Shown here one piece after another: positions 10,397-22,310 of a DNA stretch of 64,000 nucleotides. The DNA is from Argentina anserina (taxonomy: Eukaryota; Streptophyta; Magnoliopsida; Rosales; Rosaceae). The position numbers were made by a program, and so were the translations under genes. Location: assembly GCF_933775445.1 (NCBI RefSeq), contig NC_065876.1, positions 27,652,001 to 27,716,000 of the forward strand. Reading direction: 5' to 3'. Under the pieces are notes generated by a model. That model saw only the letters and a list, made by a program, of their open reading frames with translations. It made no database searches and had not been told where the DNA came from. Each line of letters opens with the position of its first letter. Position 1 is the first letter of the stretch.

Positions 10397-11323
10397 ACTC
10401 AGTGCTCAAGTACTTGGTCTGGTATTGTGTATGGGGCTAGTTTACTACGAGTGTTGGCAATAGTTTTCAGACTAAATTTTAGACTGATAATTGGGCTCCT
10501 TCTGGTATCCTTCTCAACCATGCTATTAATCATGATATTGTCAATACTAACTCTGTTGTGAATGAATTTTGGATTGATGGTAGCTGGAATATGATCATGC
10601 TTGGTGAAAATCTCCCTTAATAAATAATTGCTCAAGTGTTATATGTTTCTATTACTGAATGTAATATTCTTGATCAAGTTATATGGGGCAGACTTCTTCT
10701 AGAATTTTCTCGGTAAAATTTGCTTATAATGTGCTATGTGATGAACATGACTTCCAAAAGTATGTTTAGATGAAGATTTGGTCCTTTCCTATACCTCTAA
10801 AGATTAAAATATTCTTATGGACTTTTGTTTCAAGTAAATTATTAACTAATGAGCAGAGGTTTCGAATGAATCTTGCCTCCAATCCTCACTGCAAATTCTG
10901 CACTAATACCCTAGAAACAATGATTCACCTCTTCAGGGACTGTCCTAAGTCTAAACAGGTTTGGTAAAATTTTAAGATACACCCGAATATCCTTGCTACC
11001 TTTGTTCTGAGTTGGGAAAATTAGATCTATGCTAATTTGCTTCAGAAATGGTAATATATGAATAATATTAGTTGGAATATCTTCTTCATATACTGTTGTT
11101 GGTACATATGGAAATGGAGGTGCAAATCCATTTTTGATAGCTCCTTCAAGTATCCTTTTAATATTTCTAAAGTTGTGTTTAGTTATGTTGATGATGGGCT
11201 AAAGCTAATGCTAAGCTTGGTACAAACTTGCCTAAACATGTGGAGATGCTATATTGGATAAAACTAGCTATTGGAAATTTTAAACTGAATGTTGATGGCT
11301 CCAGGATGAATAATGGAAATATT

Positions 11324-14300
11324 TGTAACGACCCTAAAATTTCGAGCCTAAAAACTCAAAATTTCAAAGTCGTTAGAACACCAAAATAATCTCAATGAAA
11401 TCGAAATCATTTAACGTGCACAGCGGATCATCACTGAGTTCTCAATACAACTCAGAAAAAACCAATTATTACATCCCAAACTTATAATTCAACATTATAA
11501 CAATTAGAAATGTATAATCCTCACAACAACCTCACAAGATAGTCACACCAAATCCTCACACAAGCTGGAGATAAATAACTTCAAGTCCTCTGAGCGGTCC
11601 GTCAATTCTCGCTAATCCACATCTGCGGAGTTATCCACTACACCATCGAATTGGTGCACCGGGATTGTAAACACAAACCCGGTAAGCTTTACAGCTCGTA
11701 TGAGTAAAATGAAAATAAAACTCGCATATTAATATATATACGAAAATCCACAAATCAAACAAATATAAATGCACTCATGAGTCAATGGACGGCCCATCTG
11801 GTTGTCCCAAAGAAATATGAAAAGAAGCTCTCATGAGAAATTAAGTAACCCTTCCGGTTACCCAAATGCATTTATAATACGGGTACCAAGAACGCTGGTA
11901 CACATCTGTTACCCCTCTCGTAATACACCGCCGATATTGGATAGCCACCCGCTACCCAACATCCAAAACAATCTGAGTACCCATGAGCAGATAACCACCC
12001 GTTACCTCACATGCAGTACTAAGGCAGACAGACTAGAGCTCTAACTGTATCGTAACTTTCGCCCGGCCAAAGGCTAGGTTCCGACTTGCCAAACACTTAC
12101 AATAATCTCACATCATATTGTACCAAATCACGTCCGAAGACAAATCAACATTTTAACAATCTCAATGTTAAAATCACGTACAATAATCTCACATCATATT
12201 GTACCAAAAATCATGTCCGAAGACAAATCAACATTTTAACAATCTCAATGTTAAAATCACGTACAATAATCTCACATCATATTGTACCAAAAATCATGTC
12301 CGAAGACAAATCAACATTTTAACAATCTCAATGTTAAAACCACGTACAATAATCTCACATCATATTGTACAAATCAAAATCACATGCTCGATATATAAAT
12401 CTCGTCATCGAAATGACATAAATCACGATAAAATCATAACAATATATTATATAGCAAACTATATATATATGTACATATTTACCATTTATACAATATATAT
12501 ATAATCCATTATATCATATACATGTCATATTTCATAAACACGTCCGAAGACAAAAAAACTCGTCCGAAGACAAAACATTTTAACAAACTCATGTTAAAAC
12601 CACGTACAATAATTACACCTCATATTGTACAAAAATCAAATCACATGCTCAATATTTAATTCTCGTCATTCGACATGACCAATTCCAATGAATTCATAAC
12701 AGTATATAATATAGCAAACTATATATATATATATGTACTTATTACCATTTATACGATATATATGTAATCCACTATATTGTATACGTGTCGTAATTGATTA
12801 TTAAAAACTCTTGCAAAATCTTGAATCACCGCAAGGGTAGATTCGTAAATAAGTGAGATTTTACTCACCTTATCGACTCGAGCGTAATTCCACAATTTCC
12901 GAAGATAATTCATTTCCTTGCTTTATAGATCACCTTGAAAATATAAGAAAATAATTTAGAAACGTTTCGTAAACCTTTAAATGCCGAAACAGTATTAACC
13001 GGTTACTGTTCAGCAATTTTCGGTTTTACGAATTTACTGTTCACCGTCACTTTTTAGTGTTACTGTTCACTGTTACTATTTACAGTACTATTCACATTAC
13101 TATTCACGTATTAATGTATAAATACATAACCAATAGGTATCGTTGTACGAGTACATACTGTTTACGTATTTCTGTACGTATAATTACTATTTAAATGTAC
13201 TTACTGTTTCAGTAAATAAAAGTTACCGAATTACCCTTCCAAAATTACTTTTTACTTTTACTAAAGTAATTTATATTTACATTTACCGTACGTAAATAAA
13301 ATTTACATTTACCGTACATCAGTAAATTACAAAAATACCCTTCCGGCATTACTGTTCACACCGCCGCACGTGACGGTGCGTGGGGCACACGCGCCACCCG
13401 CCGGCAGGCTGCGCGTGGGGCTCACTCGCCGACGCCACCAACGGCGCGTGTCACGCCACCGCCGCCCATTTCTCTTCTTTTCTCTTCCCTCTTCTCCTCC
13501 ACGGCCTCACGCCGCCCCTAGGTGACTCCATGTACCCACACGCGCCGCCTAAGGCGGCGGTACCCTCTCCTTCCTCCTCTCCCCCGATCTCCACCAAATC
13601 AACCAACAAAAATCACAAATCCACAACCAAACCATCAATTACATCGATTCATACCTTAATCGAAGCTAAGAACTCCGATTGGTGCAGGAAGAGCTCGGAT
13701 TCGTCGGTGATGCTTCGACTCCTCGGGAAGAAATCGAGTTGTGGGATTTTGCCCCTAAGTCGATCGCAGAGGGCTCCAAGGGCGAGGATTGGCGTCGTGA
13801 TGCTCTCCTCCGTGCCCTCGCGTCGTCGAAGCGGTGCTCGCTGATGGCGATGATGCTTGCGGCCTCGAGTTGGAGCGCGGAGGTTCACGACATCGCGAGG
13901 AGATGCGTCGACCTCGGGTTTTGCAGAGAAGAGCCGTGCGGTGCTCCTGTGCTAGGCGGTGGAGACCACGGCCGAACGGCGATGGAGATCGCCGGCGAGG
14001 ACAGTGAGGTAGAGAGAGAGCTTGGGGAGGGAGAAAATCGCGAGGGGAGAGAGAGAAAAGGATAAAGGGAGGCGGGGTGAAGGGTTTCCGAAAATGGAAA
14101 CCCTAATCCCTCAATTTCTCCTTTTATACTATTTTCCAAATCGGAAACTAACTTCCATCGTCAATAACTTTCACCTCCGACGTCCGATTCAAATGCGTCA
14201 CATGTCCACACACTCGTATCGACGAGCTCTACAACTTTCGTGAAGGAAGTTTTCGCAACTGAGCGACGGAATAAAAGTCGATATATACGTTGTGGAAACG

Positions 14301-14446
14301 TAACGTTTTTCTAATTAAACGTTCCGAGAACGTTTCCGTTTCTCGTTTCACAACGTCGCAACCGATCACATTCATCCTAATTAAATTTCAAAACTTTATA
14401 GAATTCAAATCAAACTAATATTGTTTGAAATTTTAGGGTTATTACA
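11324..14446 (-). mobile_element. Solo LTR, 3123 bp, TSD ATATT, inserted in LINE RNase H
   Basis: The element starts TGTAACGACCC at 11324 and ends GGTTATTACA at 14446, with ATATT on both sides (11319-11323 and 14447-14451). It has TG...CA ends and no protein domains, so it is a solo LTR. Reverse complemented, its start (TGTAATAACCC) and blocks such as GTTGTGAAACGAG match the element at 3764-6021, so the two are related and inverted. It carries an 83-bp minisatellite (12099-12375) and a GC-rich tract (13360-14060) whose long frames are compositional. Removing it and one target copy rejoins the LINE RNase H frame exactly. Confidence 0.9.
12099..12375. repeat. ~83-bp tandem repeat inside the solo LTR
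   Basis: Units beginning ACAATAATCTCACATCATAT start at 12099, 12180, 12263 and 12346. Each holds GTCCGAAGACAAATCAACA and the imperfect palindrome TTTTAACAATCTCAATGTTAAAA. A degenerate further unit appears at 12540-12640. Repeats abut with no unique spacers, so this is a minisatellite and not a CRISPR array. Confidence 0.9.
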
Positions 14447-14994
14447 ATATTGGAGTAGGGGGTGTGCTTAGGGATGAGGTTGGTTGTTGGTAGGGTGGGT
14501 TTATGGTGAACTTTGGGACTGGGGAGGTCCTGCAAGCTGAGGCTTGGGGCTTGTTCCATGGTCTACATCTAGCTCGTAGTTTAAAGATTTCAAGACTGAA
14601 GGTTGAATCTTATTCTTTAGTGCTTATCAATATTCTTCAACATGATAATATTGACTTTCATCCTCTTGAGACCTTGATAATGAACTGCAGAAACTTGATG
14701 TGTGCTTTTGACTTTATTAATGAGAAGCATGTCCACATAGAGATGAATATGGTAGCTGATATGGTTGCTAAACCCTAAACCCTAAGCATAGTACCTCTTA
14801 CATGACCCTTCTACGCTAGTTTCAAATGCTTTACTGGATGACATTGTTGGTCTTTTTAGAACTAGGGAGTTTATGGCTTGTAGTTCTGGCTAGTTTCTTC
14901 ATTGCTTTCTTTTTCTTGGGCTAATGGCCCCATTTTTATCCAAAAAAAAAAACATTCATCAACATATAAAATGTCAATGCGTAAAAAAGCTTAC

Positions 14995-15879
14995 TGGATT
15001 TCTTTCGCGAATCACTTTCTTTGTTCTTTGAGGGGGACGAAACATGATCAATCACTGAAGTTTGGGAACTTGTGTTGGAATTTAGTGTGGGATAGAATCT
15101 CACATTGAAGAATAGCTACTTGCTTGATTGTTTATAAATAAACACCCATGTGAGCAAGTGAATAGGTGAAATAGCCTAGAATGGGCTTGATGGACTTTTC
15201 TATTGAATTTCTAATAGAAAATGGTATATATCTAAATATATATTTATAAGTCATAGATGGGCCTTGGGATAAAACCAAAGGTAATAACTGTTGGTAACAG
15301 TTACAACCTTTTGAACAGTTTTACCTGTTCGAAATTGACTTTATATAAAGACGACACTGTGGTCATTGTTTTCCATCGCAAATTCATCTCTTCTTCTTCC
15401 TCCCCAAATTGATTTCTCTGAAACACAAGGTAAATTCACCAGGGACAAGTTCTTGTGCAAAAACTTGTATCAGATAGTTGTATCTTCAAGATAGACGTCT
15501 GAAACTGCAGCACAAGTGAGGACGAATTTATGTATTAGGTCACTGCAAATCAAGCCTCTATCTGAATCAAGTTAGTGTTTTCAATCTCGATTTCATTGTT
15601 GTTATTGTTTGTTGTTGGTTTTGATTCAATTATACTGTTATATATATTTTGTTTGTAATCGTGATTTTGGTTGGTCATAACAACTCGAAGCTTGAAAACA
15701 CGAATGTTTCTCTTACCAGAGTCATAGCATACTCTTTTTGACAGTCCAACATTAACATCAAAAGCCTTTGAAATTAATCTCACCGAACTCTTTCCCAACT
15801 CTTGATGAAAGCCAGAATCATAGAGATATCCACGGGACTGGTGAGTTCCAATGGATTAGTGAAACACAGCAGTAGCCAT
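14995..15879 (-). pseudogene. Phosphoglycerate mutase pseudogene, exon 1 only, split by a solo LTR
   Basis: Minus strand from the ATG complement at 15877-15879 down to 15688, then 15072 down to 14995, matches exon 1 of the intact mutase gene at 22310-22040 almost base for base, including the GTAAGC donor. The duplication continues into the 5' leader intron (to about 16190) and into intron 1 (to 14951), where the poly(A) tail of the LINE begins. Exons 2-7 are absent from this copy; copia and LINE remains occupy their place. A solo LTR at 15073-15682 interrupts the exon. It can give no mutase. Confidence 0.88.
15073..15682 (+). mobile_element. Solo LTR, 610 bp, inside pseudogene exon 1
   Basis: It starts TGTTGGAATTTAG at 15073 and ends GGTCATAACA at 15682. 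The flanks are ACTTG (15068-15072) and ACTCG (15683-15687). The uninterrupted paralogue at about 22112 has ACTCG, so the left copy has suffered a C-to-T change at a CpG. A TATA-like TTTATATAAAG lies near 15341. The size suits a copia LTR. Confidence 0.87.
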
Positions 15880-15887
15880 TCAGAAAA

Positions 15888-16423
15888 ATCATAACTACCC
15901 CGGATAAATTACCAAAGTACATCAACTTATACAAATGGAACCAAATAAACTCTATTCATATACAAATGGTCATAGACTCATAGCTATGGCCTATGGGAAA
16001 TAATAACATTCCTCTCTGGTGGATTCTTAGCCCTTTATATGTCTAAATCAAAACCCACATTAGATGAATGTTGATCAATCACTTTCCTAACAACCCAAAT
16101 ACTTAAACATTGCTAGGTAAAACAACAAGCAAATCCAGCTCAGTTAAACATGTTTTTCAACTTCATGCATCATAATCATAATTCAGCTCAGTTAACCATG
16201 TGTATCCTCTTGTCATTGTTTGTTAGACTAAATTCCGTGTCAACGTAATACAAAATAAGTAGAAGAAAACTCATTTTATATTGAACACTGTGAGTCTGAT
16301 TGAAATCAAAATTCTAAAACTTTAATTTGGCATCCATCTGGAAGTACAAATCTTTGTTAAGTAGTCTAAAGGCTATGAATTAACCTATAAACGTTCGTGT
16401 GTTATATGTGCTTTTGAGCAGAG

Positions 16424-16460
<37 letters not shown>

Positions 16461-17202
16461 CCCTATCCAGAGTGAAGTTCCAATTTTGGCACACTTTTCG
16501 GTCAAATTTTTTCAGTATAAGCGATTCAATATCTAGGTATGCTATTCAAGATCATCTCTACAAAATTTCATCTAATTCAGACATCATTAAGGTATTGAAA
16601 TTAGATTAAATCAATGAATAAATTAAAACTGTTCAACGTAAACCGTTCGTGTAAATCTCAATTTTGAAAGCTCAAATCATTGTCAAATTGGATGAAACTT
16701 TATAGAGATAATCTTGAATAGCATATCTAAATATTGAATCACTTATGGTGAAAAAATTTGACCGAAAAGTGTGCCAAAATTGGAACTTCACTCTGAAACT
16801 TCAGAATGAACCTTCACTCTGGATAGGGACTATATATATATATATATATAGTCCATATTCAGAGTGAAACTTCACTATGAAATTACAGAGTAAAATTCAA
16901 ATTTTGGGCACACTTTTCGGTTAAATTTTTTCACCATAAGCGATTCAATATTTAGGTATGTTATTCAAGATCATCTCTACAAAGTTTCATCCAATTTGAT
17001 AATGGTTTGAGATTTTAAAATTGAGATTTACACAAACGGTTCACGTTGAACAGTTTTAATTGATTCATTAATTTAATATAATTTCAATACATTAACGATG
17101 TCTGAATTAGATGAAATTTTGTATAGATGATCTTGAATACCATACTTAAATATTGAATAGCTTATGGTGAAAAAAAAATTGACCGAAAAATGTGTTAAAA
17201 TT
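15888..17202. repeat. Source copy of a 1.3-kb inverted duplication
   Basis: This interval, covering PGAM 5' leader-intron sequence, unique DNA with GAACGTTTATAGG-type words, MITE 1 and most of MITE 2, occurs in reverse complement at 26595-27929 with few differences beyond the length of (TA)n runs. It is contiguous with the PGAM duplication on its left, which makes it the likely source. Confidence 0.88.
16459..16830. mobile_element. Long-hairpin MITE, member 1 (372 bp)
   Basis: The ends are GTCCCTATCCAGAGTGAAG and its reverse complement. The two halves are inverted copies of each other (TTTTCGGTCAAATTTTTTC against AAAAATTTGACCGAAAAG; CAAAATTTCATC against GATGAAACTTTAT). It sits in a (TA)n run, which hides any TA target duplication. 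It encodes no protein. The transcript would fold into a hairpin of roughly 170 bp. Confidence 0.82.
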
Positions 17203-17251
17203 GGAACTTCACTCTGTAATTTCAAAATAAAACTTCATTGTGAATAAAGAC
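16851..17251. mobile_element. Long-hairpin MITE, member 2 (401 bp)
   Basis: Same family as member 1, with diverged ends (GTCCATATTCAGAGTG ... TGAATAAAGAC) and an extra CACTATGAAATTACAGAG block near the tip. It lies 20 bp of (TA)n away from member 1. The arms pair imperfectly, so it is the older copy. Confidence 0.78.
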
Positions 17252-17316
17252 TATATATATATATATATATATCAAGAATGAAAGAAGAAGTCTCACCTGG
17301 GTTAACTCTCGATCTC

Positions 17317-17465
17317 TTCTTCTTCTTTTTTGGTTAATGGATAATTCAATAAACAAGGGCAAAAGCCCAGTACAGTGAGAATAACCTCAAGTCGAATACA
17401 AACAAAATCCATGTGAGGATATGGGAGACCATCACTTCTAAGAACAAGAGTAAGAGACGGTGTGG
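17317..17465 (-). mobile_element. 5'-truncated LINE insertion with 13-bp TSD
   Basis: The flanking direct repeats are AACTCTCGATCTC at 17304-17316 and 17466-17478. Between them, on the minus strand, is a typical LINE 3' end (TACTGGGCTTTTGCCC ... ATCCATTAACC) ending in an A-rich tail next to the left repeat. Only 149 bp are inserted, as with strong 5' truncation. Confidence 0.75.
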
Positions 17466-18135
17466 AACTCTCGATCTCCTCAGTTTCTTGCCAATGGGAA
17501 TATCTTTATATTTGTATACTGCCTATGATTTGGGTACAATACTTGATTCATAATAATCTTTGCTTCTTTTAAATTAGCCGGTTCTGAAGATGAAATTCGC
17601 TACATGCAATATCTTCGATTGCGATAACCTAATCTAATTATGACACCTAATGGATTCATCCTTTCAATATATATAATCAATATCAAATGTCACCTGTTTG
17701 TGGATGAAACTGGCTACATTACAATGTCAAATGTCACCTGATCATAGGCAAATTAAGGTTGAAAGCAAAACATCTCAACTAAATTGAAATAAATTTATGT
17801 GAACTTACTCATTTCGTAATTGTAAACAGGCTTGATCAAATGTACGTGTTAGTGTATAACGTGTGTGTGTGTGTGTGTCAGTGTAATCTTCAACAAGAGT
17901 TGCTAAACAAAATAGAAGGTCTAAACAAAGGTTACGAATAAGTCTGAACTGATCTTCCATATTCAGTGGCATTCAAACTACCTGAGTGATTCTAGGAATG
18001 TAAAACGGAAGCAAACTTAAATACTCATCATATTGATAACTCAAAAGAACATTGTTGATTTTCCAGGCATTATAACCTGAAAAGCTTTCTTATTTCTTTC
18101 ACCAAGTGAAAAGTATCAAGAAAATTAATGAAAAG

Positions 18136-18775
18136 ATGACAAGAATAGTTTTCTTTTTATTCATTTTGACCGCATTGAGTGCTCTGGCAAACTGTGCAAG
18201 CCCTCGTGCATAAAATCTTCAATTGCACCATCAATTTGAGAATATACATCTTATATTGGGAATTGAGACCTAACATGTGAGTTTATAAGGGTTTGAGTCA
18301 TTTCATCTATTGTCAATTAGTTTTAAATGTGAATCATAAATCACTTTATCATAGTATCAGAGCGGGTTACCTACGTCCACGTGTGAAGTCCAAATAGTAA
18401 CACGGACTTCACGTCACCCAAAATGTTGTCCACGTGTATGGCTTGAAAATTCGCCACATGCGAGAGCGTGTTAAGGATTTTGACTGCTCTATCTATTGCC
18501 AATTGATCTTAGATGTGAACCTTAGATCACTTTATCAAATCTCATCATCAAGCTGAGATTGCACCAAGGCGATTTATGCAATGTCGTACTGCACCCCTTT
18601 TCTGTGTGAAGGAATTCAAACCACAGCACCCGAGCGTTCATGCTGCTATGGATTTGAAATTGTGGTTAAAAGTGGTCCTAATTGCTTATGTCAATCCTTT
18701 TGAGAGTCTTGTAATTCTGGGTGTTCGTATGAATATGACAAAGGCCATGACTCTTTCTTCTGCTTGTAGAGTCTA
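18136..18775 (+). pseudogene. GPI-type lipid transfer protein pseudogene
   Basis: ATG at 18136 opens the signal peptide seen in the intact gene at 61859 (MTRIVFFLFIL), but the frame stops after about 25 codons (TAA near 18211). A ~300-bp TRIM follows at 18237-18537. Coding similarity resumes near 18550 with CTKAIYAMS, ERSCCYGFE and SGPNCLCQSF. An extra T in the run CCTTTTGAG then shifts the frame, and the sequence ends differently at 18775. Three separate lesions make loss of function certain. No downstream exons are present. Confidence 0.9.
18237..18537 (+). mobile_element. TRIM retrotransposon in the LTP pseudogene
   Basis: Two related terminal segments end ATCACTTTATCA (18340-18351 and 18526-18537). 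The first is followed at once by TAGTATCAGAGC, a one-base variant of the tRNA-Met primer-binding site. A short internal part ends in the purine-rich CATGCGAGAGCG just before the second repeat, which starts TGTTAAGG at 18469. The second repeat lacks about 45 bp near its start. The paralogue at 61960-62010 has no insertion, which fixes the position, although the target duplication is blurred. Confidence 0.78.
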
Positions 18776-18780
18776 AACCC

Positions 18781-19315
18781 CTTATTACAAGAAAGCTTTA
18801 AAACCCACATTCTCTAGTTGTACGTATTAATTTGTAATTAATCTATTTCAAGCTTTTGTAGCATATTACAGCAAAAAACAAAAACAAAAAAAAATCGATG
18901 GAAGATCATGGCTAGCTGATTGGACACCACTTTCCCCTTCCGGCCGAAATTATAGTTGAGACTTGAGATCCTTTCACGGCTGAAGTCCTTATGCCGCTTC
19001 AGGTGTGTACAAAGCCTTGGCGTCCTCTGATGTTGAGGGGCCTTTTCCGCTTAAAGGAGGAGAGTCGACCTTGAGAAGATGAATCGAGTTCTCCGTTGGA
19101 ATTGTTTAGATTAGGAGTCGATCCACGCATAAACATTTCTCGACTCACATATTTTTCTTTGTAGTATATATGTTTGTGATGACTTTTATGTCTGATTCTT
19201 TCTCTCTTTTTTTCTTAGTTTCAATTTCTTTTTATGTTTTAAAGCCTTGATGCCTTGTCAAATCTTCCTGGCCATTATTCGAACATAGAATCTTGTATGC
19301 ACAATAGTGACTTAT
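18781..19315. other. Intergenic, nothing firm
   Basis: The segment 18940-19130 is more GC-rich and includes GGGCCTTTTCCGCTTAAAGG and TTGGAATTGTTTAG; it may be a decayed retroelement piece but no domain is readable. No gene seen. Confidence 0.35.
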
Positions 19316-19762
19316 GTGTTGCCAAAATGAAGTGTTGCTGAAATTTAATCCCCCATTCCTTCGGAAAGAAATCTCTTTCCTGACTTCCACTCTCTCCCCA
19401 AACTTCTTCCTATGCGGCCAAAGTTTTCTCATAAGCACTAGATGTACTAATCCATCATATTCACATTCTTATGTTCCAGTATAATTGTTATCGGTCTATA
19501 CAAAAGGTTTACGTGCGTTGTAGTGTTTCAAAACACACTGATCTGAATGCAGCAAGAAAGACAAATTATATCAACCAAATATACCTATATACTACTGCAA
19601 TCTGAATTTGTGATGTGAACATGTATGTGGATCTAGATAATGGAGATAGGGTATCAATCTTTACCAATTATCACGAAAACAGACCGAGTGACTTCAGTCT
19701 AAAGCAGCCGAGTATTTTTCAGAAATAAGTGAGTTGAATGTTGAGTGTGAAATTTGAGCGAC
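19316..19762. repeat. Segmental duplication, copy B (downstream of PGAM)
   Basis: Counterpart of 9228-9883. Here it lies 400 bp past the stop codon of the intact mutase gene, which shows that the duplicated unit included the mutase locus and its 3' flank. Confidence 0.8.
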
Positions 19763-20162
19763 CACTTCGGTGATACCGAGAGCACCAGATAAAAAGCATG
19801 CAAGGGCAGAAACCCAAAAGATACAAAAGGTACATTCTTATTTCAGTCCTATCAGTTACAGGATTACAACTTACGAGTAATAACAACAGACAAGGACAAA
19901 CTGAACTCTCTTCTAGACTAAAACTAACTTTGCTAGACACATACAGAAGTAGCCAGGACAGAGGCTATAACTGCTTCACAGCTGCAACATATATTTCATA
20001 TATCTGGATAACTTTAAAAAAAAAAAATGACACACCAACTGGTACAAACAACCCTGAGAGAGAACTTGCACCAGCTACTTGAAATTTTGAAAGAAGAAGA
20101 AAACCAGCAATTTTGGTTTTCAACTTTGAGAGCATATGATGGATTACCTGTACTATATGACA

Positions 20163-22310
20163 CTAATGAACCATCTCATCTAACTTCTGCCTGTAAAGGG
20201 CCAACTTCTGCAACAAATTTAAAACAGCAGAAGAATTAGTTCTGTATTAACAAGTCTAAAACTGGAAATAAAGGTTATAAAGTTGATAGCAACTATGCAC
20301 TTTCTGTTCAAAACGTCAAATCCATTTTGAGATGTCTATAACGGTCTTATAAGTACACATATCAGTTGAGGCTTTACATGAAGCTCCATCTGTATCTTCA
20401 GCAAAGTTTCTCGCAACCCAAGTAGTCAAACGTTTCCATCATGAAATGCAGATTATGAACCAATTTAAGTGCAGTAGTTTCTTACCTTGGTGTAGGCATA
20501 AACCCCAGCCTCAGTAGGTGCCGCAGGACTTCCCCTTCGAGTGAATTTTCCCTCTTTAAAAATGTAAAGCATCGGTATTCCAGTTGACAGTTCTAAACTA
20601 ATAACCTGCCAAGGAAAAACAGGACAAAACATAAATTCATTTTCTTTCAGCCATGAAGTATTAGAGCCACAACTATAATGCCTATCGATCTCAAAAATAC
20701 GAATGGTCTTCACCTCTTGGGAAGTTAGCTTATCCAGATACATGATAATCGACCTCAATGAATTCCCATGGGCAGCAATCATAATATTCTTCCCAGATAA
20801 CAGTTGGGGTTCAATCTGCCAGAGCAATACTTTTAGTCAGACAGTAAAGAATGCTTACTGTCAGTGGCGTCCTTTGAAACCACACAACCTTTCTCACATA
20901 AATGGTGTAATACATGCACTTAAGAGAAACTAGATACAGGTAAGAGAGCAGTCATACGTACTTGATCTTTAAAGTAAGCAACAGCTCTTTCAGCACACAT
21001 TTCCAAACTCTCACCATTGGGAGGGGGTACATCATAACTCCGACGCCACTCATGAACTTGTTCCTTCCCATATCTGTCTGCTGTTTCTTGTTTATTGAGA
21101 CCCTGTAATTCCCCATACCTACAACATTTATGTCATGCAGGTAAGCACATAGAAGTAATAACGGATAAGAACAATTATCAAAGAAAAGGGAGAGATAGAA
21201 TAAATACATTCTTTCATTCAAGCGCCAATCTGCTACCACAGGGATGGATTGCAATTTTGTGTCTTCACTAAATATCTGGCTCCATGACTTGGCCTGTTCA
21301 CTTTCATTATGCAACATAACTGGCACCTGTAAGCAAACTGACATTTAGCAGGCTCACAAAAGGACAACTATTAGTCCAAATGAGTAAAACCTGATGACTT
21401 TTAATACAAGTTCAGACATTAGCTCACAACCAAAAAACTTCATTCCTCTCCTTTCCCCTTCAATACAGATTTTTATCTTTTATCTTTTTTTTAAATCTGT
21501 GTTCCATTGCTAGTTACCACATGGATGATCAATGGTATACAACCAATCTGGTCATCTCAACATCAGTTTCAACTTTCAAGTTAAGACCATCATATTGCCT
21601 CCAAATGCCTACATAATGTGATATCTTATGACACAACAATTAGTTTTCCCTAAGTTACCTTCTTACGACGATGCTGTGTCATGGCAAGCATGGCAGTCAT
21701 CTGTGCACGAATCAGTGCAGATGTATAGATCATGTCGACAGGTATGTTGCTGATTCTCTTGCCAGCTTCGATTGCCTCTTCTACACCCTTCTTGCTCAAA
21801 GGCACATCAACACAGCCAGTGAACAAGTTCTTCTCGTTCCACAGTGATTCACCATGCCTAATCAAAATCAAAGCTGCTTCATCTGAAAGGATATAGAAAA
21901 GAAGATCTCAAAATTCAATAACCAAATGTAGTAATTTCATTCAGCTCAATAGAAAATATCTATATAGAAGAAAGAAAAAATATAAAAGCATATTAACCAT
22001 TCATCAACAAATCAAATGAGAGTGCGTAAAAAAGCTTACTGGATTTCTTTCGTGAATCACTTTCTTTGTTCTTTGAGGGGGACGAAACATGATCAATCAC
22101 TGAAGTTTGGGAACTCGAAGCTCTAATAACACCAATGTTTCTCTTACCAGAGTCATAGCATACTCTTTTTGACAGTCCAACATTAACATCAAAAGCCTTT
22201 GAAATTAATCTCACTGAACTCTTTCCCAACTCTTGATGAATGCCAGAGTCATAGAGATGTCCATGGGACTGGTGAGTTCCAATGGATTGGTGAAACACAG
22301 CAGTAGCCAT
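20163..22310 (-). CDS. 2,3-bisphosphoglycerate-dependent phosphoglycerate mutase, seven coding exons
   Basis: Interconverts 3- and 2-phosphoglycerate through a phosphohistidine. The coding exons on the minus strand are 22310-22040, 21882-21659, 21326-21208, 21118-20962, 20815-20714, 20605-20486 and 20207-20163. All introns are GT...AG, phases agree, and the total is 345 codons plus stop. Catalytic features are LIRHGESLW with H100 (phosphorylated His), [13 protein letters not shown] with E203, and AAHGNSLR with H273. Residues 1-90 are poor in acids at the start and rich in S, K and R, which fits a plastid transit peptide, as predicted for the Arabidopsis homologues of this bacterial-type enzyme. 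A leader intron ending TTTTTCAG one base before the ATG is likely. A duplicate copy at 9-16 kb is destroyed. No lesion is seen here. Confidence 0.93.

Larger units (their letters stand above)
10405..14950 (+). mobile_element. LINE (L1-type) 3' portion, split by a solo LTR
   Basis: Plus-strand frames before 11323 give the end of a plant LINE reverse transcriptase (WSGIVYGASLL, FWIDGSWN) and its zinc-binding domain (FPIPLKIKIFLWTF, CKFCTN...MIHLFRDCP). They are followed by FKLNVDGS, the start of an RNase H domain. The RNase H frame resumes at 14452 (GVLRDE) and runs through EVLQAEAWGLFHGL, an ESYS version of the usual ESDS, and NMVADMVAK, closing at 14777. The 3' tail ends in poly(A) at 14938-14951. 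Stops and frameshifts make it inactive. The 5' part is missing. Confidence 0.82.
17530..18780. repeat. Segmental duplication of the LTP locus, copy 1
   Basis: Promoter, leader and coding sequence match 61253-62230, including a (GT)n run (17861-17878) at the same place and the block CCATATTCAGTGGCATTC. Copy 1 holds the broken gene and a TRIM insertion. Confidence 0.85.

Noticed and set aside
12099..12375. Regular repeats resembling a CRISPR array
   Set aside because: The units abut with no unique spacers, the genome is a plant's, and the repeat lies within an LTR.
13380..14243. Several frames of 70-150 codons
   Set aside because: They lie within the GC-rich tract of a solo LTR, on both strands, with no recognisable domain.
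20027..21344. Frames overlapping the mutase exons on both strands
   Set aside because: They read through intron borders or lie antisense; the seven-exon model accounts for the coding signal.
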